Below, piece by piece: positions 36,499 to 46,087 of a stretch of DNA of 64,000 nt (position 1 is the stretch's first letter; the number at the start of each line of letters is the position of its first letter). This stretch comes from Fusobacterium naviforme (GTDB taxonomy: Bacteria; Bacillota; Clostridia; Lachnospirales; Lachnospiraceae): NCBI GenBank assembly GCA_003014445.1, contig PYGH01000001.1, positions 496,001-560,000 of the forward strand, in the 5' to 3' direction. The position numbers were made by a program, and so were the translations under genes. Under the pieces are notes generated by a model, which was not told the DNA's origin, ran no database searches, and saw nothing but the letters and a program-made list of their open reading frames with translations.

Positions 36499-37761
36499 AT
36501 GGAGAAGAGAGCATTTCTTACGCGGGAACAGGCGGAGCGCATCGCGGCACAGTATCCGACGCCCTGGCACATCTACGACGAGAGAGGCATCAGAGAAAAT
36601 GCCATGCGGGTGCAGGAAGCCTTCGCCTGGAATCCAGGCTTTCGCGAGTATTTTGCAGTGAAGGCGACGCCAAATCCTTATCTCATGAATATACTGAAGG
36701 AGCACGGCTGCGGCGTGGACTGTTCCTCGGAGACGGAGCTCATGCTGAGCGAGGCCTGCGGCTTCCGGGGGCGGGATATCATGTTCTCTTCAAACGACAC
36801 GCCGCCGGAGGAATTTGCCTGTGCAGACAGGCTCGGAGCCATCATTAACCTCGACGACTTTACGCATATTCGCTGCGTGGAGCAGGTGCTCGGGAGACTG
36901 CCGGAGACCATGAGCTGCCGCTACAATCCGGGCGGGATGTTTGAGCTCTCGAATGGCATTATGGACAATCCGGGCGATTCCAAGTATGGCATGACGCCGG
37001 AGCAGATCACGGAGGCATTTCGGCTCATGCAGCAGAAGGGCGTGAAGCATTTCGGTCTGCATGCTTTTCTTGCGAGCAATACAGTCACAACGGAGTACTA
37101 TCCGAAGCTTGCCGGTATTTTATTCCGCGAGGCAGTGCGGCTTAAGCGGGAGACGGGTGCGGATATACGCTTTATCAATCTCTCCGGCGGGATCGGGATA
37201 CCCTATCGGCCGGAGCAGGAGCCGAATGATATCTTTGCGATTGCCGCAGGGGTTCGCAGGGTCTATGAGGAGCTGCTGGTTCCGGCCGGTATGGGAGATG
37301 TCGCCCTGTACACAGAGATGGGCCGTTTTATGATGGGACCCTATGGCGCGCTGGTCACGCGGGCTGTCCATGAAAAGCATATCTATAAGGAATATATCGG
37401 GACAGACGCCTGCGCCTGCAACCTGATGCGCCCGGCGATGTATGGAGCCTATCACCACATCACAGTGCTGGGAAAGGAGCACATGGCCTGCGATCACCGC
37501 TACGATATCGTCGGTTCACTCTGCGAGAACAATGACAAGTTTGCAGTAGACCGCATGCTGCCGGAGATTGAGCCGGGGGACTATCTCTATATTCATGATA
37601 CCGGAGCACATGGCTTTTCCATGGGTTATAACTACAATGGAAAGCTGCGGAGTGCGGAGCTGCTTCTGAAGACAGACGGCTCCGTGCAGCAGATTCGCCG
37701 GGCGGAGACGCCGTCGGACTACTTTGCCACCCTGGATTTTCCGGGCCTTCCGATCAAATGA
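36499..37761 (+). CDS. lysA: Diaminopimelate decarboxylase
   Basis: 420 residues. The PLP lysine lies in YFAVKATPNP (about residue 55), followed by CGVDCSSETEL, INLSGGIGIPY, YTEMGRFMMGPYG, and IVGSLCENNDKFA with the catalytic Cys of the partner subunit. It converts meso-diaminopimelate to lysine. GAHGFSMGYNYNG replaces the classic GAYG near the end, which marks a clostridial subfamily rather than decay. RBS AGGAAGGA. No lysine riboswitch was recognised upstream. Confidence 0.93.
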   Translation: MEKRAFLTREQAERIAAQYPTPWHIYDERGIRENAMRVQEAFAWNPGFREYFAVKATPNPYLMNILKEHGCGVDCSSETELMLSEACGFRGRDIMFSSNDTPPEEFACADRLGAIINLDDFTHIRCVEQVLGRLPETMSCRYNPGGMFELSNGIMDNPGDSKYGMTPEQITEAFRLMQQKGVKHFGLHAFLASNTVTTEYYPKLAGILFREAVRLKRETGADIRFINLSGGIGIPYRPEQEPNDIFAIAAGVRRVYEELLVPAGMGDVALYTEMGRFMMGPYGALVTRAVHEKHIYKEYIGTDACACNLMRPAMYGAYHHITVLGKEHMACDHRYDIVGSLCENNDKFAVDRMLPEIEPGDYLYIHDTGAHGFSMGYNYNGKLRSAELLLKTDGSVQQIRRAETPSDYFATLDFPGLPIK

Positions 37762-37934
37762 GCGCGCTGGGAGACGGAGTCTTCGTCCCGCCTGACAGAC
37801 AGAGGGCAGCCGGAGCGGCGGGCTTCTGTCTTTGTGAGGAGAGATACCATGCGGCGCAGTCGGCAGCGGAAGGGCATTCGGACAGTGGCGCTCCGCCGGG
37901 TGACGGCGAGATGGGACAATAGAATAGGACAGGG

Positions 37935-37966
37935 AAAGACCTCCGGGGGAGAACCGGAGGTCTTTT
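37935..37966 (+). terminator. Intrinsic terminator after lysA
   Basis: AAAGACCTCCGG pairs with CCGGAGGTCTTTT around a seven-base loop. It lies 170 bases after the lysA stop. Confidence 0.9.
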
Positions 37967-38084
37967 GTTCAGGTGTTCAGGGATTGGTTTCAAAAAGTTT
38001 TAAGGAGATCGTAAATCGCTTTACGTTTGTGACCTAAGTATAACAGCTGTCTGTAAGAAATGGGTGAATATTGTTTGAATGAAG

Positions 38085-38106
38085 TCTTAGGAAAATCTTA
38101 GGAAAG
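38085..38106 (+). promoter_or_regulatory. Tandem 11-bp direct repeat TCTTAGGAAAA/G
   Basis: Two head-to-tail copies at 38085-38095 and 38096-38106. An 11-bp direct repeat is the usual layout of OmpR/PhoB-family response-regulator sites. It lies 67 bases before the -35 of the giant gene's promoter. Confidence 0.4.
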
Positions 38107-38172
38107 CGACCGAAGCGGTGAGGCGCGTCTTCTGCTTCATCCCGGGCGACAGCTCTGTGAGAATAAAAGGTA

Positions 38173-38201
38173 TTGCTTCTTTTCAGCTGTCAGGGTATAA
38201 T
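38173..38201 (+). promoter_or_regulatory. Promoter of the giant surface protein gene
   Basis: TTGCTT (38173-38178), 17-base spacer, TATAAT (38196-38201). Confidence 0.8.
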
Positions 38202-38213
38202 ACGCCTGTTGAT

Positions 38214-38229
38214 GTTAGCCCTGGCTAAC
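38214..38229. promoter_or_regulatory. Palindrome GTTAGCC-CT-GGCTAAC, probable operator
   Basis: A perfect 7-base inverted repeat with a 2-base centre, at about +7 to +22 of the predicted transcript. The TTAG/CTAA half-sites resemble DtxR/IdeR/MntR-type boxes (consensus of form TTAGGTTAG-CTAACCTAA). That suggests iron or manganese control. It could also act as a 5' RNA hairpin. Confidence 0.6.
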
Positions 38230-38298
38230 TAAAATAAAAAGCTGAAAGGGGAAAGAGTATGTGGTACGTTTCTACGGGAACATGCCGCAGGGGAAAGG

Positions 38299-41200
38299 AT
38301 GAAAAGGAGACTGAGAAAGAGAATAGGAGCATTTGCACTGGCGCTGATGTGCTGTGCGGTCAGTACCCCTGTTCCTGCTTATGCGCAGACGGGCTGGCGC
38401 AGACAGAACGGCGCATGGAGCTTTTCTATGCCGGACGGAAATTCCGCCAAAGGATGGCTGAGGGATGGGAGCAGGTGGTATTATCTGGATCCCGCCAGCG
38501 GACGGATGCAGACAGGCTGGATCAAGCCGGGGGAGAAGTGGTTCTTTCTGAACCCCTCGGAGGGGACGCAGAACGGCGCTATGCTTACAGGCTGGCAGTG
38601 GATCGATGGCTACTGCTACTATTTCAGCGAAAAGGAAGGTGCTGAGCTCGGTGCGATGGCTGCCGCAACGAAGACTCCTGACGGGTACTCTGTGGATGCA
38701 GACGGGCGCTGGACAGATGAGAGCGGAAGACCGCAGTTTGTGCAGGGGAAGGGCTTTTGCTCCCGGCCCGTGAGTGCGGGGCATTCCGGCTCCTCGCGGA
38801 GCTCAGGGCATTCCGGCTCCTCGCGGAGCTCCCGGTCGGACAGACAGAAAGACAGAAAACCGGATGGGCCGCAGACTCCGGACGATCAGAAACCGGATGG
38901 GCCGCAGACTCCGGACGACAAGAAGCCTGTTCCGGAGCCGGAACAGCCGGGCAGTGAGCAGGATAAGGAGAAGCTGGCGGGCTTTGTCACAGTAAGCGAC
39001 TACGAGGGCTCCAATATTCTCGCGATCAGAAAGAGCGGAGGAGAAAACCTCGCGGCCATACAGGAGAAGGTATACCAGAGGCTCACGGATGATGCGCAGA
39101 GGGCAAAGGTATATTTCCTTGAGCTGGATACACAGGTGCTCGTGGTGGATCTGAACGACGCACTGCTTGGCGACGGGGGAGCCATCATTGACGGGGACAG
39201 CGCTGCACTGGGAGAGCTCATCGCCGCTGCGGGCAGTCAGGTTTACTACGCGGATCAGAGCAGCGGAAATCTGCTGTGCGCCGCACCGGGCAACAGACTG
39301 CCGAACTCCGGTGCGGACACGGAGCTGGTCCTCATCGCCGGAGAGCTCCGTATTCCTGAGAAGCTCAGCTCCAGGTATCTGCTTGGGCTCAGCGGGAATT
39401 CGTTTAATGGAAATCTTGTGGCGCTGGAATCCACGAAGGAGGTCGCCGGCATCAACTTTGTCTCGGACCACTCCGCCGCGGCGCAGGGAAGCAATGGTTC
39501 TATGCTGAGCATAAAGTCCGGCTCGAACGATTTCTCCCTGCTGGTTGACCACAACAGCTTCTGCTTTCAGAGCGACGATGCGGAGACACAGCTCTACAGG
39601 GCCATAGGCATATACTCTCTGGCGGGAGAGCTCCGCATCAGCAAAAACCGCTTCTCGGGGCGAAATATCAAGAACAGCGCAGGCTCACAGAATGCGCACG
39701 GCATGATAGACTGCCAGGCGCGCCTGAGCGGCTCCGCAAATAAGGACAAGCATTCCAGAATCACTGTGGAGGAAAATCTGTTTCAGGATGTGTACTCCAC
39801 CGGCGTTATGCTATACACCTCCGAGAGGGAGGCTCTCAGCATTACGGGAAACAGCTTCCGGAATATCGGTGAGGACGCGGTGAAGGTGGATGCCGTTTCA
39901 CTTGAGTATCCGCTGGAGCACAGTCTGATCCTGTCCGGAAATGAGATCAGAAACTATGGACTGAATGAAAACACCGGCTATACAGACGGAGGCTTCGGTC
40001 CTCTGGGCCCCGTAAACTCAGGAGAGTCCGGCATCACCATCAACTATTACGACGGCACGCAGAAGGGCTCAAAGGTCAATGGCAGCTGGCACTCCAGCAC
40101 CGCGCAGCTGGTGAACAGACTGAAGGCGGACAATCACATCGCCACGAAGGAGGAGAACGACAGAAATCAGGGCGTGGTGGACTCCCAGCCGGTGATTATC
40201 GGGCAGAGGGATCGTTACATCGATACCGCACAGAAAATCAATCAGGCGGGAAGTCCGGCGATCAAAAATCACTCTGTTGTCATCGTAAAGGACGAGAATG
40301 GAGACGTCGTCTACGGACATGATGCGAGCGCGCCCACGGAAGAGATCACAGTGAAGGATCTCTATATCACGGGGCAGGCCTCCGGCATTGTGACCCTCCC
40401 GAGCACACTTGTGATTAAGGGGAATCTCAGGGTCGATCTGCCGAACGGCTTTGTGAAGCTGGAGGCAAAGGTCGGGGGCAGCACGGAGATCAATGCCTCC
40501 AGAGTGAAGAATTCCGCTCTGTTCACGCCGCTGGATACCTCGCCCATTCCGAGAGGAGCAGCCACGGGCGACTACGCGGTGCGGATCTCGGATATCAGAA
40601 ATGATGACGGCGAAGTGCTGAACGATCCGGCGCTGGATATCAGGGTGACGCTTGGGAAGCAGCCCTTGGGTCAGACGGACTACCACTATGCCGGCGGTGT
40701 GCTCTATGTTCATAAGGAAGTCATCAACCGGCTCAGCTCCAATCAGAAGCTCAGCATCCGCATCAGCTCTGCGGCGAATCATCTGAGCGAGCTGTCGAGT
40801 CAGCTGATACTGATAGAGATTTCCAATATGTCGGGAGCGCAGTTTGAATATTCCGGCAAGCGCTTTACACATATGAACGCGGAGACGCCGATACAGGTCA
40901 GAGTCAGCGGCCTTAAGAACAATAAGGGAGAGCTTGTGGATGCATCCCGTACAAAGCTCGCAGGCAATGTGGATTTTCTGATCTCCGGGCTGCCGCAGGA
41001 CAAGCGCCTGCTCAGCGTGGACGATGCAACGGATACAGTGACTCTTTCCACAGAGCTGCTGAACTATCTCTATGCGACAAGGTATGAGAGCACACCCGAT
41101 CGGAATGCGAATTTCGGCATGCATCACAGCTATGAGCTCGTGATAAATGACGCTGAAAACCACATCTATGAAGCGAAGGATAGTGTGGAGTTCGAGGTGA

Positions 41201-44200
41201 TCGACCGGAGCGGCGTTGATTTTGTGTTTGAGAAGGGGATGACCTTCACGCAGGGGAACGCCCCTGCGGGCGGGATCACCCTGAGTGTAAAGAATGTGAC
41301 GGATTCCAGAGGAAACGGAGTACCGGCCTCGCGCACGCAGCTTAAGGACAGCGAGGGCCAGCTCAACATGACGGTCGAGCCCTTCCCCGTGCAGCGCGAC
41401 GACAGCGAGGACTCCGAGCTCATCGTGCTGCGGGATCAGAACGGCGAGTACCTGAGAGAGGTGTTCAATCCGAAGTACCTCATCATCGACGATGAGAGAG
41501 ATACCATTACCTTTACAAAGGAATATCTGGACAGGATAGAGCCCCACAGGGACAGCTCCACCGAGAGGGGTATCAAGACCTTTACCTTTACGTACTTTGA
41601 TGCGAATGCGGGCGTGGATGTCAGAAGCCAGAAGATCGCCTTGCATGTGAAGCTGAAGGAGAAGGCGCTCAGCGACAGTGTCGAGCTCTCCTTCAGGGAG
41701 AACACTCTGCTGCTCGAGGGGGAGAAATTAAAATTCCATGAGAGCTTTGACACGAAGGGACTGATCGTCGCGGGTGTGCTGAAAAACATCATAAAGCACA
41801 ATCCGAGGCAGCGGCTGCTGCTCCTGAGAGATGGAAAGCCACTCCGGAGCTTTGACAGCGTAAAGGCGGGCGACAGGCTGAAGGTCATTGCGGAAAATGG
41901 CGTGAAGTCTGCGGAGTACACCCTTGATTTTGAGGCGGCGCAGAGCGATAAGCTGTACAGGAGCTTTGATGAGACTCTGATTGCAGAGCTCGGAAGCGGC
42001 TTCATCATCGTGAGGTCAGCCTCTCATCCCACGATAGAGCGGCTGCTGGCGGCGATCGTCCCGGAGGACGGCGTGACTGTGAAGGTGGTCGCGGGCAGCG
42101 GCAGCGATGAGTATGAGCCGGTGAAGGACGGCACGCTGAGAAGCGACATGACGCTGATACTCTCAAAGGATGCGAGGGAGCAGAGATACGGCATCCGCCT
42201 GCAGGACGGCGTGCAGTACCGGGCTCTGCTGATCGGCAATCAGAACTACGGAGAGCCCAAGATGAATCTCAAGGGGCCGGAGAATGATATCCGCATGATG
42301 AGTGCTCTTTTCAGGCAGGCTAGCTTTGGCGGGGAGAGATTCGCCGCAGTGAGGACGGAGAAGAACCTCAAGAAGCGGGAATTTCTGGACAGCATCGCAA
42401 GGACCTTCGCAAACAGCACGGACGAGGACGTGTCTTATCTGTACTACAGCGGTCACGGCTACAATGTGAAGAGCAATCACAGCTCCTATATCTGCACAGT
42501 GGACAAGACACTGGGGAGCGGGAGCGAGGAGGAGGCCGCCGCAAGCTGGATCAGCGTCGACGAGCTGAAGGAAGCTCTGGACAAGGTGGCGGGCACCAAG
42601 GTGATCATACTGGACTGCTGCAACGCCGGAGGGTTTATCGGAAAGGAGTTTGTGGATTCCATGTCGGGTGCGACGCCGGGCAGGAGCATACAGAGCAGCT
42701 CTGAGGAATTCATCAATTCGGTGTCCGAGGTATTCGAGAGCGGCACGCGCGGTGCTGCGGGGATCGAGAGCAGCAACGGAACACGGAACTACCTCACTGA
42801 CAATGACTACAAGGTGCTGGTGGCGAGCTCGGCCAATGAGTATAGCTACGAAAGCAAGAAGACAGCTGCCGGAAAGTTCACGCTGGAGTTTGTGAGAGGC
42901 GCGGGTTACGAAAACGGGCAGCGACCTGCGGATGAGGATCATGACGGAAAGATAAGCCTTGGCGAGATGTACAGCTATCTCATGGACAATGTGGAGAGTA
43001 CCTCTCACATTCAGGTATTCCCGCAGAACGACGATTTTACGCTCCTTGCCGAGGTGGATGAGAAGGAGCTGAATTCCTCCACGCTGATCAAGATCAGAAA
43101 CAGCGCCTACATCTTTGAGGGGCGCATAACGCCGGAGGGAGAGCAGCTGGGCACGATCAGGAGCGGTCTCGTAAAGATCGACACGAGGATGACAGCCGCT
43201 CAGTTCATGGAGCATATTGAGAAATCCCATACCGGGCAGGCGCTCACGCTGGAGGGCGCAAATGGAACGGCCTATGCGAACGAGGAGCCGCTGCGAAAGC
43301 TCGATACCTACCTGAGGGTGGTCGCGGAGAACGGAAAGCGCTCCCGCTATCCTGTCGTGGTGGAGCAGCACATCGAGAACAGCGCGGACAGCAGCGTAGT
43401 GATCGAGGGCAACAGTAAGATCCGGGTCACCGCGGACGAGGAGAAGGGCATCTATGCGATCACTCTGGATCAGCCCATGAAGATGGATGTATTTATGAAG
43501 ACTGTGCGAAATATCAACAGGAAGGGCGGACAGAGCTTCAAGCTTCTGGACAGCAGCGGCGTCGTGAAGCAATATGCCGCGGATGTCATGGTGGAGCATC
43601 TGGACCAGCTGCTCGTCACCTCGAAGAACGGCAGCAGGAAGCAGCGCTATACCATCACCGTGCTCTCAGGCGGAGGGGAGACGATAGAGTCCGAGTACAC
43701 GCTGAGAGACGGCGTGCTTTCAAGCGGCAGCAGAAAACTGAGCACTGAGACGACGGTGAAGGAGCTGAAGGACTGGCTCGCACAGAACCATATCGATCTC
43801 TCGGATCCGATGAGCGGCGTGTACAGAAAGGGCACCAATCCTCCCTTCGGCAGGGCCAAGGCGGAGAGAGAGCGGCTGGAGGAGGGCGACAGATTTATCG
43901 TGAGAGACTTCTTCGGCAAAAATAAGATATACACAATAGAGCTTGAGGCGGAGGAGCCGCCAAAGCCGGAGAATAAGCTTGCAGAGCTGACGCCTGATTT
44001 TGGCGACGCGCTCAGTGTGGAGAACGGAAGAATCAGGAGCGGAGAGCTGAAGCTGAACACGGATACGAAGCTCAGTGAGATTATGGCGGCGTGGAAGAAC
44101 AGAACGGACTTTGACGGAGTCATCGACGAGGAGAAGACCGGAATTTATTCAGGCAGCACCGTGGTGATCTCCGGGGTACCCAATAAGCCGAAGAAATCTG

Positions 44201-44694
44201 AGGAGGAGAGTCTGGGCTACGGCTATAAGCTCATCCTGATCCCTGCGGACAAGACCCAGCTGCATGTGAGCTACGAGCTTGAGCCGGAGGATGAGGGCGG
44301 CGGCTCCGGGCCCATCGTCAATCCGCCTGTTATCGTTGAGCCGGATGGCAGGTCTGTGCCCGGGCTGCACGCACAGGAAGATGGTCTCGATGCACCGCTG
44401 ATTCCCGATGATGCAGACGAGGAGGACAAAAAGGAGGAGCACGCGGGAAACAAGGAGTCAAAGGCTGATCCTGAGGAGAAGATAAGCTCAGAAGAGAGTA
44501 CAGAAGCAGAGACGAAGGAGAAGCCTGAGACAAAGGCTAAGACTGATCCGGAGGCTCTGCGCGAAGCGGAAGCCGTGTCCGGAACAGAAGCGCGGGACGA
44601 AGCCGAAGGGGAAGACGACGAAGCGCCGGAGCCCGGAGCTGCCGTACAGAGCCTCTCCGAAGAAAGCGTGCAGACGGATAAGACTGCGGAGTAG
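38299..44694 (+). CDS. Giant secreted surface protein: wall-binding repeats, beta-helix, caspase-like protease, EF-hand, acidic tail
   Basis: 2,131 residues. Signal peptide to about residue 30 (ends PAYA); aromatic wall/choline-binding-type repeats (about 31-115; GSRWYYLDPASGRMQTGW); a disordered Ser and KPDGPQTPDD-repeat linker (160-222); right-handed parallel beta-helix (about 340-560; NSFRNIGEDAVKVDA, SGNEIRNYG); three ~120-residue beta repeats (about 755-1120); two ~90-residue repeats (1124-1305); a caspase-like C14 domain (1306-1575) with H1386 in YYSGHG and C1441 in LDCCNAGG; an EF-hand loop DEDHDGKISLGE (1545-1556); four more ~100-residue repeats; an acidic disordered tail. It is expected to be a surface protease. 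Start ATG after GGGGAAAGG. Substrate unknown. Confidence 0.9.
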   Translation: MKRRLRKRIGAFALALMCCAVSTPVPAYAQTGWRRQNGAWSFSMPDGNSAKGWLRDGSRWYYLDPASGRMQTGWIKPGEKWFFLNPSEGTQNGAMLTGWQWIDGYCYYFSEKEGAELGAMAAATKTPDGYSVDADGRWTDESGRPQFVQGKGFCSRPVSAGHSGSSRSSGHSGSSRSSRSDRQKDRKPDGPQTPDDQKPDGPQTPDDKKPVPEPEQPGSEQDKEKLAGFVTVSDYEGSNILAIRKSGGENLAAIQEKVYQRLTDDAQRAKVYFLELDTQVLVVDLNDALLGDGGAIIDGDSAALGELIAAAGSQVYYADQSSGNLLCAAPGNRLPNSGADTELVLIAGELRIPEKLSSRYLLGLSGNSFNGNLVALESTKEVAGINFVSDHSAAAQGSNGSMLSIKSGSNDFSLLVDHNSFCFQSDDAETQLYRAIGIYSLAGELRISKNRFSGRNIKNSAGSQNAHGMIDCQARLSGSANKDKHSRITVEENLFQDVYSTGVMLYTSEREALSITGNSFRNIGEDAVKVDAVSLEYPLEHSLILSGNEIRNYGLNENTGYTDGGFGPLGPVNSGESGITINYYDGTQKGSKVNGSWHSSTAQLVNRLKADNHIATKEENDRNQGVVDSQPVIIGQRDRYIDTAQKINQAGSPAIKNHSVVIVKDENGDVVYGHDASAPTEEITVKDLYITGQASGIVTLPSTLVIKGNLRVDLPNGFVKLEAKVGGSTEINASRVKNSALFTPLDTSPIPRGAATGDYAVRISDIRNDDGEVLNDPALDIRVTLGKQPLGQTDYHYAGGVLYVHKEVINRLSSNQKLSIRISSAANHLSELSSQLILIEISNMSGAQFEYSGKRFTHMNAETPIQVRVSGLKNNKGELVDASRTKLAGNVDFLISGLPQDKRLLSVDDATDTVTLSTELLNYLYATRYESTPDRNANFGMHHSYELVINDAENHIYEAKDSVEFEVIDRSGVDFVFEKGMTFTQGNAPAGGITLSVKNVTDSRGNGVPASRTQLKDSEGQLNMTVEPFPVQRDDSEDSELIVLRDQNGEYLREVFNPKYLIIDDERDTITFTKEYLDRIEPHRDSSTERGIKTFTFTYFDANAGVDVRSQKIALHVKLKEKALSDSVELSFRENTLLLEGEKLKFHESFDTKGLIVAGVLKNIIKHNPRQRLLLLRDGKPLRSFDSVKAGDRLKVIAENGVKSAEYTLDFEAAQSDKLYRSFDETLIAELGSGFIIVRSASHPTIERLLAAIVPEDGVTVKVVAGSGSDEYEPVKDGTLRSDMTLILSKDAREQRYGIRLQDGVQYRALLIGNQNYGEPKMNLKGPENDIRMMSALFRQASFGGERFAAVRTEKNLKKREFLDSIARTFANSTDEDVSYLYYSGHGYNVKSNHSSYICTVDKTLGSGSEEEAAASWISVDELKEALDKVAGTKVIILDCCNAGGFIGKEFVDSMSGATPGRSIQSSSEEFINSVSEVFESGTRGAAGIESSNGTRNYLTDNDYKVLVASSANEYSYESKKTAAGKFTLEFVRGAGYENGQRPADEDHDGKISLGEMYSYLMDNVESTSHIQVFPQNDDFTLLAEVDEKELNSSTLIKIRNSAYIFEGRITPEGEQLGTIRSGLVKIDTRMTAAQFMEHIEKSHTGQALTLEGANGTAYANEEPLRKLDTYLRVVAENGKRSRYPVVVEQHIENSADSSVVIEGNSKIRVTADEEKGIYAITLDQPMKMDVFMKTVRNINRKGGQSFKLLDSSGVVKQYAADVMVEHLDQLLVTSKNGSRKQRYTITVLSGGGETIESEYTLRDGVLSSGSRKLSTETTVKELKDWLAQNHIDLSDPMSGVYRKGTNPPFGRAKAERERLEEGDRFIVRDFFGKNKIYTIELEAEEPPKPENKLAELTPDFGDALSVENGRIRSGELKLNTDTKLSEIMAAWKNRTDFDGVIDEEKTGIYSGSTVVISGVPNKPKKSEEESLGYGYKLILIPADKTQLHVSYELEPEDEGGGSGPIVNPPVIVEPDGRSVPGLHAQEDGLDAPLIPDDADEEDKKEEHAGNKESKADPEEKISSEESTEAETKEKPETKAKTDPEALREAEAVSGTEARDEAEGEDDEAPEPGAAVQSLSEESVQTDKTAE

Positions 44695-44973
44695 TCTGCC
44701 GGCGGTCCACTGATAAAAGCGATGAGAATAAAGAAAACAACACTGTGATTTACGAAAGTCCTCCGGCGCTGCGAGAGCATATGACACGCAGCGCCGGGGG
44801 ACTTGCAAGTTCAGTCCTGCTGTGCTACGGTACAGATATTCCTGTGAGCGCACAGCCGTGACCTGTGCGGCCCAGAGCTCCTTTTTCCAGTCATCGGAAC
44901 GACCGCTGCTGCGGCGCATATCTGTGACGATTCCGGAGGCGGTGCGTTATCTCCGGAGCTTGCAGTATCCCGC
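44695..44973 (+). other. Gap between the giant gene and the recA promoter, with a large hairpin
   Basis: Besides the hairpin at 44756-44804 this gap shows no clear open frame or known RNA family. The part from 44805 to 44973 is GC-rich and featureless to me. Confidence 0.5.
44756..44804. terminator. Strong 17-bp hairpin after the giant gene (terminator-like, no U-tract)
   Basis: AAGTCCTCCGGCGCTGC (44756-44772) pairs with GCAGCGCCGGGGGACTT (44788-44804) with a single wobble and a 15-base loop. It is followed by GCAAGTTCAG rather than a T-run, so it may stabilise the mRNA end or act as a weak terminator. Confidence 0.6.
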
Positions 44974-45002
44974 TTGACAGCTGCGGCTGCTGCTAGTATG
45001 AT
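44974..45002 (+). promoter_or_regulatory. recA promoter
   Basis: TTGACA (44974-44979), 17-base spacer, TATGAT (44997-45002). Confidence 0.92.
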
Positions 45003-45014
45003 AGCTTATGAAAA

Positions 45015-45028
45015 CGAACATATGTTCA
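45015..45028. promoter_or_regulatory. LexA (SOS) box of recA
   Basis: CGAACATATGTTCA fits the Gram-positive SOS box CGAAC-N4-GTTCG in 9 of the 10 conserved positions and is palindromic over GAACATATGTTC. It lies just downstream of the predicted transcription start and upstream of the ribosome binding site, so LexA would block initiation or clearance. Confidence 0.93.
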
Positions 45029-45040
45029 CATGGAGGAAGC

Positions 45041-46087
45041 ATGGACAGAGAAGCAAAGATGAAGGCGCTGGATGCAGCCCTGATACAGATAGAGAAGGCC
45101 TATGGAAAGGGAGCAGTCATGAAGCTCGGTGATCCGGCCAATACCATGAATGTGGAGACGGTTCCGACCGGTTCTTTGAGTCTTGACCTCGCATTGGGAC
45201 TCGGCGGTGTGCCGAAGGGCAGAGTAGTGGAAATTTACGGGCCGGAGTCCTCCGGTAAGACGACAGTAGCCCTGCACATGGTCGCGGAGGTGCAGAAGCG
45301 CGGCGGGATCGCCGGCTTTATTGATGCAGAGCACGCGCTGGATCCGGTCTATGCGAGAAATATAGGGGTTGATATTGACAATCTCTACATCTCTCAGCCG
45401 GACAACGGAGAGCAGGCCATGGAGATCGCAGAGACCATGGTGCGGAGCGGAGCAGTCGATATTGTCATCGTCGATTCGGTCGCGGCGCTGGTGCCGAAGG
45501 CGGAGATTGAGGGAGATATGGGAGATTCCCACGTCGGCCTGCAGGCGAGACTCATGAGCCAGGCACTGCGAAAGCTCACCGGCATTATCAGCAGATCGAA
45601 CTGCACTGTGATCTTTATCAATCAGCTGAGAGAGAAGATTGGTGTGATGTTTGGCAATCCGGAGACAACGACCGGAGGCCGCGCGCTGAAATTTTATGCC
45701 TCTGTTCGTCTGGATGTTCGCAGAATTGATGCGCTGAAGCAGAACGGAGAGGTGGTCGGGAACCGTGTCCGGGTCAAGGTCGTGAAGAATAAGATCGCGC
45801 CGCCGTTTAAGGAGGCTGAATTCGACATCATGTTCGGAAAGGGAATCTCCCGTGAGGGAGATATTCTGGATCTGGCCGTGAAGGACGATATTGTCGAGAA
45901 GAGCGGCGCCTGGTATGCCTATCAGGGGACGAAGATCGGACAGGGAAGAGAGAATGCGAAGATCTGGCTCGGTCAGAATCCGGAGATGTGCGCGGAAATC
46001 GAGACAAAGGTACGGGAGGCTCACGGTCTCACCTCAGCGTCAGATGTCACTGCGGGGACAGGGAGTGCGGCTCCCGCAGAGCAGTGA
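45041..46087 (+). CDS. recA: RecA recombinase
   Basis: 348 residues from ATG 45041, directly after GGAGGAAGC. Walker [14 protein letters not shown], Walker [16 protein letters not shown]-binding loop 1 [22 protein letters not shown]-type sequence and loop 2 [14 protein letters not shown]. It catalyses homologous strand exchange and triggers LexA self-cleavage. The longer in-frame ATG at 45008 would translate through the LexA box and is rejected. Its GTGA stop/start overlaps recX. Confidence 0.99.
   Translation: MDREAKMKALDAALIQIEKAYGKGAVMKLGDPANTMNVETVPTGSLSLDLALGLGGVPKGRVVEIYGPESSGKTTVALHMVAEVQKRGGIAGFIDAEHALDPVYARNIGVDIDNLYISQPDNGEQAMEIAETMVRSGAVDIVIVDSVAALVPKAEIEGDMGDSHVGLQARLMSQALRKLTGIISRSNCTVIFINQLREKIGVMFGNPETTTGGRALKFYASVRLDVRRIDALKQNGEVVGNRVRVKVVKNKIAPPFKEAEFDIMFGKGISREGDILDLAVKDDIVEKSGAWYAYQGTKIGQGRENAKIWLGQNPEMCAEIETKVREAHGLTSASDVTAGTGSAAPAEQ

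Larger units (their letters stand above)
37762..38298 (+). other. 537-bp non-coding region before the giant surface gene
   Basis: It contains the lysA terminator (37935-37966), a tandem 11-bp repeat (38085-38106), a sigma-A-type promoter (38173-38201), a palindrome (38214-38229) and the leader. The stretch 37762-37930 shows no convincing gene. Confidence 0.7.

Noticed and set aside
38259-38645. Small frame starting at ATG 38259 in the leader of the giant gene
   Set aside because: It runs out of frame through the giant gene's signal peptide and wall repeats and has no domain.
40069-41646. 525-codon antisense open frame inside the giant gene
   Set aside because: Same codon-bias artefact; low-complexity product without domain.
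44756-44804. Ordinary intrinsic terminator for the giant gene
   Set aside because: The stem is strong but there is no U-tract; kept only as terminator-like.
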